A DNA stretch of 64,000 bases from an uncultured Faecalicoccus sp. (GCA_902497095.1 CABVDD010000003.1:1-64000), one strand, 5' to 3'; positions 1 to 8,764 are shown, counted from the stretch's first letter. Notes: generated from the letters alone by a model not told the origin. Made by a program: numbers and translations.

Positions 1-84
1 ATATATTTACCCTCTGTTTTTAAGTCGCTCTTTTTTCATATTTTTATTCACACTTCCTCCTTCCCTTTTCATGATTTTCAGCCT

Positions 85-90
85 TATAAT
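85..90 (+). promoter_or_regulatory. -10 box 6 nt upstream of the start codon at 97
   Basis: TATAAT is followed by only six bases before the ATG at 97, so the predicted transcript would begin at or next to the start codon. No Shine-Dalgarno sequence lies between. The -35 region is weak (TTCCCT-like at about 61-66), so this is less certain than the similar arrangement at mutS. Confidence 0.45.
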
Positions 91-96
91 ACAGTC

Positions 97-459
97 ATGG
101 CTAAAATCGTTATCGCAAAATTAGATCCAAAAACAAAACATAAAATTTGTCATAAAGAATTTTCTTTAAAACAATTAGAATGTATATATACTATTTTATA
201 TAAAGAACAAAAGCGCAAACAAAAAGTCTTTCAAAAAACTGCCTGTTTTACTTTTTTGATAGTAGCTATCTTATTGATCATCACTTATGTATATGCTTCA
301 AAACCAGATATATTATGGATCTGTTTTTACATGTTAGTAATTATGCTTCTTTTTATTTTCATCCTGGTTTGGTTTTTGTCCATAGGCTATTTAAAATTTC
401 AATTCAATCATTTAATACAAAAACACTATATCGAATATGTCACGATATTAAAATTATAA
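97..459 (+). CDS. small two-helix membrane protein, unknown function
   Basis: A 120-residue protein that I do not recognise. Residues 1-48 are basic and hydrophilic (many Lys and Gln). Two hydrophobic segments follow, at about residues 49-70 and 75-102, joined by a very short loop, so it should be a hairpin membrane protein with its N-terminus in the cytoplasm. A short basic tail ends the protein. There is no Shine-Dalgarno sequence; a TATAAT box lies six bases before the ATG, which suggests a leaderless transcript. It converges on the oligoendopeptidase gene that ends at 465, with only five bases between. It could be a genuine small membrane protein or a remnant of a larger one. Confidence 0.6.
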   Translation: MAKIVIAKLDPKTKHKICHKEFSLKQLECIYTILYKEQKRKQKVFQKTACFTFLIVAILLIITYVYASKPDILWICFYMLVIMLLFIFILVWFLSIGYLKFQFNHLIQKHYIEYVTILKL

Positions 460-464
460 ATTTA

Positions 465-2162
465 TTATTGCAGATTTTTCTTTGACAATGCATCCAACGC
501 ACTTTGAGCCGCTTTCATGGTTTCATCCAAACATCCATCTTCAAAAGGACTCTTTAAATTGGCTGCCTTTACAATTTCTTTAAACGGAAGACTTCCCCCT
601 AATCTACAGATCTTTTTATAATCCTTTAAAGTATTTGGATCTTTTTTCTGAGATCGATTCCAAAATTGTAAAGCACAGACTTGCGCTAAAGTATAATCTA
701 TGTAATAAAACGGATCCATGAAAATATGAAGCTGCCGCATCCACCAGCCACCTCGTTGTAATACATCGATTTCTTCATAGTTTTTATGTGGCAAGTACAT
801 CTTTTCCAGTTTTCTCCATGTATCCATGCGTTGTTGATGCGTATAATCTGGATGTGCATAAACTTCATGTTGAAAGTGATCAACAAGTACTCCATATGGC
901 AAAAACTTTATGGCATCGCTTAAATGATTAAAATAAAATTTATCTATGTCTTCCTTAAAAAAATCTTTCATCCATGGGTATGTTAGAAATTCCATAGACA
1001 TGGAATGAATCTCAGCACTTTCGCTTGTTGGCCACATACAATCCGATGGAAAAATATTACGAGAAGAGAATGCTTGATAAGCATGCCCCGCTTCATGTGT
1101 TAATGTTTCTACATCCTGACTCGTTTGATTAAAATTCGCAAAGATAAAAGGAGCGCCATACATATCAAAAGATGTACAATAACCACCTGCTGCCTTTCCC
1201 AGTTTACTTTCCAAATCCATTAATTCATGATCTACCATATATTTAAAGAATTCTCCGGTATCTTTATCCAACTGCTGGTACATGTGTAAGGCAATTTCTA
1301 CCATTGTTTTGGCATCGTATTTAGGTGTTGGATTGCCATTTTGAAATTCAAATTTTTCATCCCATGCATATAACGCATCCAAGCCTAAACGCTTTTGTTG
1401 ACGATCATAAAGATTTGTTGCCACAGGCACTACCGTATCTAATATTTGTTGGCGATATTTTTTTACTTCTTCTTGTGTATAATCGAAACGATACATACGA
1501 TAATATCCCAGTTGTATATAATTTTCATATCCTAGTTTTTGTGCCATTCTTGTTCGCACCTGAACCAGTTGATCAAAAATTTCTCCCAGCTCATTTTCAT
1601 GTTGTGCAAACCATCCCCAATACGCTTTGGTGGCTTTTTTTCGCACATTTCGATTCTTGGATTTCATAAAAGGTTCCAATTCTGATAAAGTACACTTTTT
1701 ATCTTCCCATTCGATTTGTGCACTCGCAACCAACTGTTGATATTGTGATGCATATTTGTTTTCAGCTTGCAATTCTTCGATGATGTTTGGTGAAAAACAC
1801 TTCTTATCAAATTCTTTAGCCAAAAAATATGTCGAAGGAACCTCTTTTTCCAGTTCTTTTCGAAAAGGACTATTTAAAACCGCATCAGCAATTTGAACCA
1901 AATCCTCTTGTAAGATGGGTGCAATTTCATCAATATGATCTTGTTCCTTTTTATAGTACGCATCACGAGTATCAATCGTATGACGAACTTCACACAAGGC
2001 AAATTGTGTATATATTTCTTTCTTATATGTATCTAAATCTTGAAAAGCTTTTTTAAAAGCTTCATAATCTTTCGCATTTATTAATCGTTCTTTTAAATCT
2101 TGAAGCTTTTGTTTAGCCTCGTTGACATCAATTGTATGATATGGATATTCGCTGAATTTCAT
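465..2162 (-). CDS. M3 family oligoendopeptidase (PepF-like)
   Basis: Zinc metallopeptidase of 565 residues, a usual length for M3B oligoendopeptidases, which cut short peptides in the cytoplasm. The zinc-binding HEXXH motif is present as HEAGH at about residue 355 and is followed by AYQAFSS. Downstream come the helical elements typical of the family (ESAEIHSMSMEF and the YxIDYTLAQVCALQFW segment). The start at 2162 is chosen because AAGGAGG sits just upstream (plus-strand 2170-2176). A longer reading to 2237 adds 25 residues unlike the family and would bury that ribosome binding site. It stands alone and is divergent from the DUF5662 gene at 2276. Confidence 0.92.
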   Translation of the reverse strand: MKFSEYPYHTIDVNEAKQKLQDLKERLINAKDYEAFKKAFQDLDTYKKEIYTQFALCEVRHTIDTRDAYYKKEQDHIDEIAPILQEDLVQIADAVLNSPFRKELEKEVPSTYFLAKEFDKKCFSPNIIEELQAENKYASQYQQLVASAQIEWEDKKCTLSELEPFMKSKNRNVRKKATKAYWGWFAQHENELGEIFDQLVQVRTRMAQKLGYENYIQLGYYRMYRFDYTQEEVKKYRQQILDTVVPVATNLYDRQQKRLGLDALYAWDEKFEFQNGNPTPKYDAKTMVEIALHMYQQLDKDTGEFFKYMVDHELMDLESKLGKAAGGYCTSFDMYGAPFIFANFNQTSQDVETLTHEAGHAYQAFSSRNIFPSDCMWPTSESAEIHSMSMEFLTYPWMKDFFKEDIDKFYFNHLSDAIKFLPYGVLVDHFQHEVYAHPDYTHQQRMDTWRKLEKMYLPHKNYEEIDVLQRGGWWMRQLHIFMDPFYYIDYTLAQVCALQFWNRSQKKDPNTLKDYKKICRLGGSLPFKEIVKAANLKSPFEDGCLDETMKAAQSALDALSKKNLQ

Positions 2163-2275
2163 GTGCTTTCCTCCTTGATATGTATTCAATGGCATCATTT
2201 TATCACTTTTGCATGCAGAATAAAATTTTGTAAACATGGATTGTGTTAGAATAAAATACAGACAGGAGGGATCCT

Positions 2276-2854
2276 ATGTATTCTATGCGAAAGATACGAG
2301 GTCACTTAAAAACGATCAATCAACATAAAGCCAAAGTGACACAACTTTGTTTTCGCTGTCATCTTTATAAACAAGGAATTTTACACGATTTAAGCAAATA
2401 CACATGGACTGAACTTAAGACAGGATTTACCTATTATCAAGGATTTCGTTCTCCTATTGATGCACAAAAAGAAGACATAGGTTATTCTTTAAGTTGGCTG
2501 CATCATAAAGGACGCAATAAACATCACTGGGAATATTGGTTAGATAATGGAGCACAAGGTGTACATCCCGTTAATATGCCTGTTAATTATGTTATCGAAA
2601 TGTTTTGTGATCGTGTTGCCGCCAGCATGATCTATCAAAAAGAAAACTATACTGATCATAGTGCTTTAGATTATTACATACAAGGCAGAAATCGTATCAT
2701 GATACATCCAGATACAGATCAATTGATTTTATTTCTTTTACAATACTTAGCTGATCACGGATTAGATTCTACTATTGATTTTATCGTTCACACCGTACGA
2801 AAAGAAGGATACTCCGTTTTAGAGAATAAAAACAACTCTTCCTCAAAAGCTTGA
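2276..2854 (+). CDS. DUF5662 family protein
   Basis: A 192-residue soluble protein resembling the DUF5662 family, whose members are sometimes misnamed catalase. It has conserved His/Asp clusters: LHDLSKY near residue 36, WLHHKGRNKHHWEYW near residues 76-90, and MFCDRVAAS near residue 110. This pattern suggests a metal-binding, HD-like helical fold, but the biochemical role is not known to me. A strong AGGAGG precedes the start. The gene runs against the local minus-strand direction and is divergent from the peptidase. Its stop codon lies inside the bidirectional terminator shared with the alcohol dehydrogenase. Confidence 0.75.
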   Translation: MYSMRKIRGHLKTINQHKAKVTQLCFRCHLYKQGILHDLSKYTWTELKTGFTYYQGFRSPIDAQKEDIGYSLSWLHHKGRNKHHWEYWLDNGAQGVHPVNMPVNYVIEMFCDRVAASMIYQKENYTDHSALDYYIQGRNRIMIHPDTDQLILFLLQYLADHGLDSTIDFIVHTVRKEGYSVLENKNNSSSKA

Positions 2855-2868
2855 GAAAGAGTCTTTTT
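2834..2868. terminator. bidirectional intrinsic terminator
   Basis: A 12-13 bp stem (AACTCTTCCTCAA paired with TTGAGAAAGAGTC, one wobble) is followed by TTTTTGTTT on the plus strand and preceded by A-rich sequence. It serves the convergent DUF5662 and alcohol dehydrogenase genes and overlaps the end of the former. Confidence 0.8.
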
Positions 2869-2870
2869 GT

Positions 2871-4040
2871 TTATAAACAATTTTTAAAGATTTCTATAAC
2901 ATCTTCTTCGTTTAAAGAAACAAAGGCATTGGATAAACGCCCATTTGTGGTAGCATGCCTGGCCATCTCTTCAAAATGCGTATCATCGATTCCTAATTTG
3001 CTTAAGCGCATAGGAAGACCTGCCTCTTTAAAAAAGTTTTCCAACGCATCAATACCTGCGTAAGCTAGTTTTGTCGAATCTGAATCTTTTAAATTCCAAA
3101 CCTCTTTTGCGAAACGAACAAATCTCCAGGTAACTGAAGGATCTTTTCGTAAAATATAACGCATCCAAGAAGGTGTTACTATCGCAAGTCCTACTCCATG
3201 CGTAATATCATAATAAGCCGATAATTCATGCTCCATCGCATGACATGGCCATCCTGTAGATGCTTTGCCATATTCTGGAATACCAGAACATGCCACAGAA
3301 GCACAAGCCATTAAATTGGCTCTGGCAGAATAATTATCCGGCTCTTTTAATACAACCGGTAAATTCTTGATGACTGTTTTTAAAACACCTTGTGCCAATT
3401 CGTCCGATAAATCACTGTCTTTTGTCTTGGAAAAATATCCTTCCATGATATGGCTCATAATATCTGCCGCTCCTGAAGCACTTTGATACGCAGATACACT
3501 AAATGTATAAGTAGGATCACAAATAGATGCTGTAGGGTATGTAAAAAGTCCTCCGATTTTTTCTCTTGTCCTTAAGTTGGAAATCACACCACCGCCATCA
3601 AATTCTGAACCGGTTGCACTTAACGTTAAAATATCAACGAGTGGCAAAGCCTTTTGAATATGATCGGATGTTTTTACCATTTCCCACAGATCTTCTCCTG
3701 GATAATACACACCAGCGGCAATGGCTTTAGAACAATCAATGACCGATCCACCACCTACCGCAAGAATCACATCAATTTGATGATGTTTACAAAATGCTAC
3801 TCCTTCAATAACAGATTCAATTCTGGGATTTGGTGCAATACCAGATAATTCCACAACTTCAAAATCACCTTGTTCAAGAATTTCTTTGACCGTATCATAT
3901 AATCCCGTCTTTTTTATAGATCCTTTACCGTATGTCAAAAGTACCTTTTTACCTAACGGTTTTAAAATATCTTCCAACTGAGAAATCTGATTCGTACCAA
4001 AATAAATTTTAGTAGGAATATCATGCACATAATTCAACAT
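2871..4040 (-). CDS. iron-containing alcohol dehydrogenase (butanol dehydrogenase type)
   Basis: A 389-residue group III NAD(P)H-dependent alcohol dehydrogenase. The nucleotide-binding GGGSVIDCSKA motif is at about residues 96-106. The metal-ligand region includes DIMSHIMEGYF near residue 193 and CHAMEHELSAYYDITHGVG near residue 266, which carry the Asp and His residues that bind iron or zinc. Length and motif order match the YugJ/BdhA-like branch, which reduces aldehydes to alcohols. AAGGAGC precedes the start. The gene appears monocistronic, lying between the glmS terminus and a bidirectional terminator. The substrate cannot be told from sequence. Confidence 0.9.
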   Translation of the reverse strand: MLNYVHDIPTKIYFGTNQISQLEDILKPLGKKVLLTYGKGSIKKTGLYDTVKEILEQGDFEVVELSGIAPNPRIESVIEGVAFCKHHQIDVILAVGGGSVIDCSKAIAAGVYYPGEDLWEMVKTSDHIQKALPLVDILTLSATGSEFDGGGVISNLRTREKIGGLFTYPTASICDPTYTFSVSAYQSASGAADIMSHIMEGYFSKTKDSDLSDELAQGVLKTVIKNLPVVLKEPDNYSARANLMACASVACSGIPEYGKASTGWPCHAMEHELSAYYDITHGVGLAIVTPSWMRYILRKDPSVTWRFVRFAKEVWNLKDSDSTKLAYAGIDALENFFKEAGLPMRLSKLGIDDTHFEEMARHATTNGRLSNAFVSLNEEDVIEIFKNCL

Positions 4041-4124
4041 TTTTCTCGCTCCTTTTTTGACTCTATTAAATCATAGTTCAAAAAAGCTTTTCAAATGTAT
4101 TGCATCTACAAAAAGCAATTGCAT

Positions 4125-5939
4125 TTATTCTACGGTAACCGACTTGGCAAGATTTCTAGGTTTATCTACATCACAACCTTTTAATACAGCCCCATAATAA
4201 GCAAACAGTTGTAAGAATATGGCAGATGGTATAGCTGCTAAAGCCGGATGAATATCAGGAATTCGTAATACCTGTTTTAAAGCATGTGCATCCTGAGATT
4301 GTGTAGTGATCAAAATAACATGTGCCCCTCTGGCAATCGTTTCTTCAATATTAGATATTGTTTTAGAAGCTACTTCTTTTTGTGTTGCCAATGCGACGAC
4401 AACGGTTTGCTTATCAATCAAAGCGATTGGACCATGTTTTAGTTCTCCAGCCATATAAGCATCGGCATGAATATACGATATTTCCTTTAATTTTAAAGCA
4501 CCCTCCAAGACACTAAAATAATCCAGTCTTCTTCCGATAAAATAAGCATCCTGTTTATCTTTTAAACATTGTGCATATTCTCTTACTACTTCTTTTTGAG
4601 ATAATATAGTTTCTGTTATTTTTGGAATCTTCTTTAAATCCTGGATGATTTTAGATACATCATCAGGTCGATGATCCAATTTTTCACTTAAGGCAATTAT
4701 CAAACATACCAATAAAACAAGTTGTGTCGTATAAGCTTTTGTACTGGCAACCGCAATTTCTAATCCCGCACAAGTATAAAGCGTACAATCTGATTTTCGA
4801 GCTAAAGAAGATCCTAATACATTAACTATAGATAATGTTTTTGCCTTTTTTTCCTTGGCCAGCTGCAAAGCTGCCAAAGTATCAGCTGTTTCACCCGATT
4901 GTGATACAAAGATACATAATGTATTAGCGTTTAAGTAATAATTTCCATACCGAAATTCACTGGCCGCAATGGCAAAAGAAGGACAATTGGAAACCCATTG
5001 TCGAAATAAATCTTGTGCATAAGCAGCTGCATTCAAAGCGGTCCCACAAGCTAAAAAGTAAACTCTTTCCAACTGCTTCCAATCTATATCCATTTCTTCT
5101 AATTCATCAACAACTACATCATTATCCAGTCGTCCACGTAAAGTTTCTGAAAGAACATATGGCTGTTCATGAATTTCCTTTTCCATAAACGTATCATATC
5201 CGCCTTTTTGAGCAGCCTGCATATCATATGGAACATGCATCCACTTTTGTTTTTGCATATGTCCTTGAAAATCATATAGTTGTATCTCATCCGCTTTTAA
5301 AATCGCAATTTGACCATCTTCCAAACTGAGAATATCTTTGGTATATTCTAAAACAGCTGGTACATCGCTGGCACAAAAGCTGCCCTCTTTGCAATGTCCT
5401 ATGATCATAGGACTTTCTTTTTTGGCCACATAAATCGTATCTGGATCTTTTACCGATATCACACATAAGGCAAAACTTCCTTCTAAATAACGCACCGCTT
5501 TTTGCAGCGCCTCAAAAAGATTTCCCTGATCATAATAATCAATCAAATGCACGATAACTTCACTGTCTGTTTGTGATACAAAAGGATATCCTTGTCGAAT
5601 CAATTCCTTTTTTATAGCCTGATAGTTTTCTATAATGCCATTATGTACAATAGAAATTGTATTTTTCGCATTCGTATGTGGATGCGAATTCAAATTGCTG
5701 GGAACGCCATGAGTTGCCCATCGTGTATGTCCGATTCCTGTATGTTGTAAATAAGATCGATCTTTTAACAGATCTTCCAGCTGACTTAAACGGCCTTTAC
5801 TTTTAATAGTCTGTAAACCGTTTTCATCCACCAATGTCACACCAGCTGAATCGTATCCTCGATACTCGAGCTTATGCAAGCCCTGCAATAAAAATGGTAA
5901 AGCTCTATCTTTACCCACGAAACCTGTAATTCCGCACAT
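4125..5939 (-). CDS. glmS: glutamine-fructose-6-phosphate aminotransferase (isomerizing)
   Basis: A 604-residue enzyme making glucosamine-6-phosphate from fructose-6-phosphate and glutamine, the first step toward UDP-GlcNAc for the cell wall. The start at MCGITGFVGK exposes the catalytic Cys as residue 2. A longer reading adds nine unrelated residues. The N-terminal Ntn glutaminase domain carries GHTRWATHG and HNGIIEN. Two SIS sugar-isomerase domains follow (SQSGETADTLAAL and the GRRLDYF region), and the C-terminus ends with the family signature PRNLAKSVTVE. The leader contains a glmS ribozyme and then a hairpin that includes the ribosome binding site. Confidence 0.97.
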   Translation of the reverse strand: MCGITGFVGKDRALPFLLQGLHKLEYRGYDSAGVTLVDENGLQTIKSKGRLSQLEDLLKDRSYLQHTGIGHTRWATHGVPSNLNSHPHTNAKNTISIVHNGIIENYQAIKKELIRQGYPFVSQTDSEVIVHLIDYYDQGNLFEALQKAVRYLEGSFALCVISVKDPDTIYVAKKESPMIIGHCKEGSFCASDVPAVLEYTKDILSLEDGQIAILKADEIQLYDFQGHMQKQKWMHVPYDMQAAQKGGYDTFMEKEIHEQPYVLSETLRGRLDNDVVVDELEEMDIDWKQLERVYFLACGTALNAAAYAQDLFRQWVSNCPSFAIAASEFRYGNYYLNANTLCIFVSQSGETADTLAALQLAKEKKAKTLSIVNVLGSSLARKSDCTLYTCAGLEIAVASTKAYTTQLVLLVCLIIALSEKLDHRPDDVSKIIQDLKKIPKITETILSQKEVVREYAQCLKDKQDAYFIGRRLDYFSVLEGALKLKEISYIHADAYMAGELKHGPIALIDKQTVVVALATQKEVASKTISNIEETIARGAHVILITTQSQDAHALKQVLRIPDIHPALAAIPSAIFLQLFAYYGAVLKGCDVDKPRNLAKSVTVE

Positions 5940-5978
5940 GAAAAAAATCCTCCATTTTCTATTCACTTCATGGAGGAT
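5940..5978 (-). promoter_or_regulatory. terminator-like hairpin that buries the glmS ribosome binding site
   Basis: On the minus strand ATCCTCCAT (5978-5970) pairs perfectly with ATGGAGGAT (5955-5947). Six more T follow (5946-5941), and the glmS ATG begins two bases later. The 3' arm contains the only Shine-Dalgarno (GGAGG). The element could terminate transcription, block translation, or both. The pairing is seen directly; the regulatory role is inference. Confidence 0.6.
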
Positions 5979-5982
5979 ACCG

Positions 5983-6110
5983 AATGGATTTGTTCAATCT
6001 TCACAGACTGTTTTTGTCCATTGTTTTAGGCCGTATCCAGCCTCCAGGTCACCCGCCGAATCTTTCGAAAAACCTGGTCCTCGTCAACTGTAAATTACAG
6101 TCCTGGCGCT
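5983..6110 (-). ncRNA. glmS ribozyme / riboswitch
   Basis: The minus strand has the conserved core of the GlcN6P-responsive self-cleaving ribozyme: AGCGCC at the 5' end (cleavage expected between 6110 and 6109), GTTGACGAGGA, a TCGAAAGATTCGGCGGGTG stretch flanked by the paired GGT/ACC arms, then a short P3 and a P4 stem (AATGGA with TCCATT, 6022-6017 and 5988-5983). Cleavage on binding glucosamine-6-phosphate lowers glmS expression. A promoter lies about 26 bases before the cleavage site and glmS follows directly. Confidence 0.95.
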
Positions 6111-6142
6111 ATATCTTAACTTTTACCCCATGAATGCATTTT

Positions 6143-6171
6143 ATTATACGCAAAAAATAGAATTTTGACAA
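6143..6171 (-). promoter_or_regulatory. sigma-A promoter of glmS
   Basis: TTGTCA (6171-6166), a 17-bp spacer and TATAAT (6148-6143). The predicted start near 6136 is about 26 bases before the ribozyme cleavage site. Confidence 0.85.
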
Positions 6172-6202
6172 ATCCTATAGAATTTGATCCTCTTTTAATC
6201 CT

Positions 6203-6226
6203 AAAAAAAGGAAGATCACTCTTCCT
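6203..6226 (-). terminator. terminator after parB
   Basis: AGGAAG, loop AGTGAT, CTTCCT, then a T run on the minus strand. The stop codon of parB lies in the loop. It separates the rsmG-soj-parB operon from glmS. Confidence 0.75.
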
Positions 6227-7088
6227 CGATCAAATGTAAAAGTTCTAAGATTCGAGTCAGATCTTCCTTGTTTTCATAATGTACTGATACAGCATGTGCG
6301 GAAATGGATACAGAAGTCTGAAAAAATTCTTCCAGCTTATTTTTCGCATCTTTGATATATGGATCTTCTTCCGGTTTTGGCTCTGCTACCTTTTTAGACA
6401 TTTTGTCTTTTACGATCTGTTCTACTTTACGAACCGATAATCCCTGTTCAATCGCAAGCTTAGCCACTTTACGCATATCTTGTTCATTTTTTAATCCCAA
6501 CAAAGCTCGCACATGTCCCATCGTTAATTTCTTTTGTACAACCAGATTTTGCACATCTTCTGGTAATTTCAACAGGCGAAGTGTATTGGTGATATGCTCT
6601 CTAGACTTACCGACCCGATTTGCCAATTGTTCCTGCGTATAATGTAAACGATGCATCAATTGTTCATAAGCTTTTGCTTCTTCTATGACATTAAGATCCT
6701 CACGTTGGATATTTTCCAACAAAGCAATCTCCATCATTTCCTGATCACTAAAATTAACAACGATCGCCGGTATTTCTTTTAAACCGGCCAACTTACTGGC
6801 GCGAAGTCTTCTTTCTCCGGCAATCAGATCATATCCCTGAATGCTCTTTTTTACCAAGATTGGTGTAAAGACACCATGTTGTAAAATACTTTGACTCAGC
6901 TCTTGTAAAGCTTCATCATTAAATACTTTTCGAGGCTGATAAGGGTTAGGTCGAATCTGATCGACATTGATCTTTGTCTGTTCCTGTGATTCTGTATGTA
7001 CTTCACCATTTTGAATCTCATCCAGCACTTTAGAAATATCTTGTCCAAAAAGTTGATTCAAACCTTTTCCCAAACGGCTATTGTCCAT
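6216..7088 (-). CDS. parB: chromosome partitioning protein ParB/Spo0J
   Basis: A 290-residue ParB-family CTPase clamp that loads at parS sites near the origin and works with Soj. The N-terminal domain has the CTP-binding GERRLRASKLAG motif at about residues 85-96 and the EIALLENIQREDLNVIEEA box. A central helix-turn-helix (QEQLANRVGKSREHITNTLRL) reads parS, and a C-terminal dimerisation domain ends the protein. It starts six bases after soj and is the last gene of rsmG-soj-parB. The one parS site I found in this window lies far away, in dnaX at 44215. Confidence 0.95.
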   Translation of the reverse strand: MDNSRLGKGLNQLFGQDISKVLDEIQNGEVHTESQEQTKINVDQIRPNPYQPRKVFNDEALQELSQSILQHGVFTPILVKKSIQGYDLIAGERRLRASKLAGLKEIPAIVVNFSDQEMMEIALLENIQREDLNVIEEAKAYEQLMHRLHYTQEQLANRVGKSREHITNTLRLLKLPEDVQNLVVQKKLTMGHVRALLGLKNEQDMRKVAKLAIEQGLSVRKVEQIVKDKMSKKVAEPKPEEDPYIKDAKNKLEEFFQTSVSISAHAVSVHYENKEDLTRILELLHLIEEE

Positions 7089-7093
7089 AAACG

Positions 7094-7867
7094 CTACCCC
7101 CTCTCATTTCGTTTTACAAATTCTTTTGTCAAATCTCCATAAGCTTTAGCACCTGCACTTGTCACGTCATACTCAAAAATGGACATACCTCGTGAAGGAG
7201 CTTCCGATAGTTTGATATTTCTGGGAATGCTTGTCTGATAGACTTGCTTGCCAAAGTTTTGTCGTACATCCTGGGAAACTTCAACACTTAATTTTGTACG
7301 AATATCAAACATCGTCATTAAAATGCCTTCAATTCTAAGATCTGGATTATACAACTGCTGTACTAAACGAATCGTCAACAAAAGTTGTGTAACACCTTCC
7401 AAAGCATAATATTCACATTGAACCGGTATCAATACGCTATCAGCTGCTGTTAATGCATTGGTATTTAAGATTCCAAGACTTGGCGGACAATCAATAATAA
7501 TATAATCATATTGATCTTTTATAGGAGCCAATCTCTTTTTTAAGATTTGTTCTTTTCCGTTGCCGATTTTATCCAGCTCCAAATCAGCACCTGCCAATGT
7601 TATATTGGCCGGCAAAATATCAATGGCCGGTTCTTGTTTATGTACGATGACTTGATTAGGATCCATATCTTCTAAAAGTACATTGTAGATGCTAGGCTGT
7701 CCTCTTTTGGTAATTGCCAAAAGTCCTTGTGAAGCATTTCCCTGTGCATCAAAATCAATTAAAAGAACTTTTTTACCCATATACGATAATCCGCTGCTTA
7801 AATTGATGGCTGTTGTAGTTTTCCCAACTCCACCTTTTTGGTTAGAAATCGCAATTACTTTTGACAT
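7094..7867 (-). CDS. soj: chromosome partitioning ATPase ParA/Soj
   Basis: A 257-residue deviant-Walker ParA ATPase. It begins MSKVIAISNQKGGVGKTTT with the signature Lys in KGGVGKTT at residues 11-18. Walker A' (FDAQGNAS) and Walker B (IIIDCPPSLG) follow. It binds DNA non-specifically as an ATP dimer and is stimulated by ParB; in Bacillus Soj also regulates DnaA. The start at 7867 is preceded by GGGAGG. The longer reading to 7903 overlaps rsmG by 35 bases and adds an unrelated N-terminus. The start codon falls two bases past the rsmG stop, so the genes are probably translationally coupled. Confidence 0.95.
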   Translation of the reverse strand: MSKVIAISNQKGGVGKTTTAINLSSGLSYMGKKVLLIDFDAQGNASQGLLAITKRGQPSIYNVLLEDMDPNQVIVHKQEPAIDILPANITLAGADLELDKIGNGKEQILKKRLAPIKDQYDYIIIDCPPSLGILNTNALTAADSVLIPVQCEYYALEGVTQLLLTIRLVQQLYNPDLRIEGILMTMFDIRTKLSVEVSQDVRQNFGKQVYQTSIPRNIKLSEAPSRGMSIFEYDVTSAGAKAYGDLTKEFVKRNERG

Positions 7868-7868
7868 A

Positions 7869-8567
7869 CTACCCTCCCAAAGGCTTCTTTTTGATCTGTC
7901 CATAATTTCTTGGATATTTTAAAGAAGTCTTTTTCTTTTTTGTAAAATATAAGTTGATATGTTGTGCATCTTCAATTTGAAGTGTTTCACTTTGATCAAA
8001 TTGAAGTCCTAATACTTCCAAAGCTTTTTTTGCTTCTTCAAGTTCTTCTAAACCACTTCTTCCTTTTAAGAAAATCAGTCGTCCATTTACCTTACATAAA
8101 GGCGTGCAAAGTTCTAATAAAATATTCAATCGAGCTACTGCTCTGGCACTGATACAGTCAAAAACTTCTCGATGATCTTTGGCAAATTCTTCCGCTCTAA
8201 AATTTAAAACTTCAACATCTTTCAATTCTAATTCCTGAATCACATGTTCTAAAAAACGACACCGTTTTTGTAAAGGTTCAATCATCGTACAATGAATATG
8301 CGGAAATACGATCTTTACTGGCAGGCATGGAAAACCGGCCCCGCTGCCGACATCACAAAAATTGGAAATAGAAAGATCTTTAAATGGAAGTATGGAATCT
8401 AAGAAATGTTTTTCCCAGATTTCTTCCGGATCTGTTATGGCCGTCAGATTCATTTTCTCATTCCATTCTAATAAAATTTCCATATATCGCTTTAATTGTT
8501 CAATTTGTTTGTCTTGTATCAAAATTCCTTGATGCATACAAGCTTCTTTAAATGTTATTTCGTTCAT
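7869..8567 (-). CDS. rsmG: 16S rRNA (guanine527-N7)-methyltransferase
   Basis: A 232-residue GidB-type SAM methyltransferase that methylates G527 (E. coli numbering) in 16S rRNA. The SAM-binding motif DVGSGAGFPCLPVKI is at about residues 68-82. The upstream EKHFLDSIL and downstream SARAVARLNILLELC are family hallmarks. GGAGAG precedes the ATG, and an extended -10 (TGATATAAT, minus strand near 8589-8597) should drive rsmG-soj-parB. In many Firmicutes mnmE and mnmG sit directly upstream; here neither is present and a teichoic acid operon occupies that side. Confidence 0.95.
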   Translation of the reverse strand: MNEITFKEACMHQGILIQDKQIEQLKRYMEILLEWNEKMNLTAITDPEEIWEKHFLDSILPFKDLSISNFCDVGSGAGFPCLPVKIVFPHIHCTMIEPLQKRCRFLEHVIQELELKDVEVLNFRAEEFAKDHREVFDCISARAVARLNILLELCTPLCKVNGRLIFLKGRSGLEELEEAKKALEVLGLQFDQSETLQIEDAQHINLYFTKKKKTSLKYPRNYGQIKKKPLGG

Positions 8568-8588
8568 TCTATCTCTCCGTGCGATGTC

Positions 8589-8597
8589 ATTATATCA
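8589..8597 (-). promoter_or_regulatory. extended -10 promoter of rsmG-soj-parB
   Basis: TG-A-TATAAT on the minus strand about 22 bases before the rsmG start, with GGAGAG between. The -35 region (TACTCC-like) is weak, which an extended -10 can tolerate. Confidence 0.6.
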
Positions 8598-8740
8598 AAG
8601 ATCGTTTCCTAGGAGTAGTCTATCTTTTAAACCGACATTATTCATGTCTATAAAAGAATGTTATATGGAAACTAAGGTAAACTTTTTAAATGCATCGTCT
8701 CTATCATATATATACGTATAAAATTTTAAAAACTATGAAA

Positions 8741-8764
8741 TAAAAAGAGGACTTTTATCCTCTT
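8741..8764 (-). terminator. terminator of the teichoic acid operon
   Basis: AAGAGGA, loop TAAAAG, TCCTCTT, TTTAT on the minus strand. It overlaps the stop codon at 8755. Confidence 0.75.

Noticed and set aside
7..51. 14-codon minus-strand frame with GGAGG at the window edge, starting GTG
   Set aside because: Too short, no recognisable peptide, and truncated context. I cannot tell a leader peptide from chance.
1325..1669. 114-residue plus-strand frame inside the oligoendopeptidase gene
   Set aside because: It lies opposite a conserved gene, has no ribosome binding site and shows no recognisable protein; the same holds for the many other antisense frames.
2871..4040. Mobile element or phage genes in the left arm
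   Set aside because: All genes there are housekeeping or envelope functions; no transposase, integrase or direct-repeat boundary was seen anywhere in the window.
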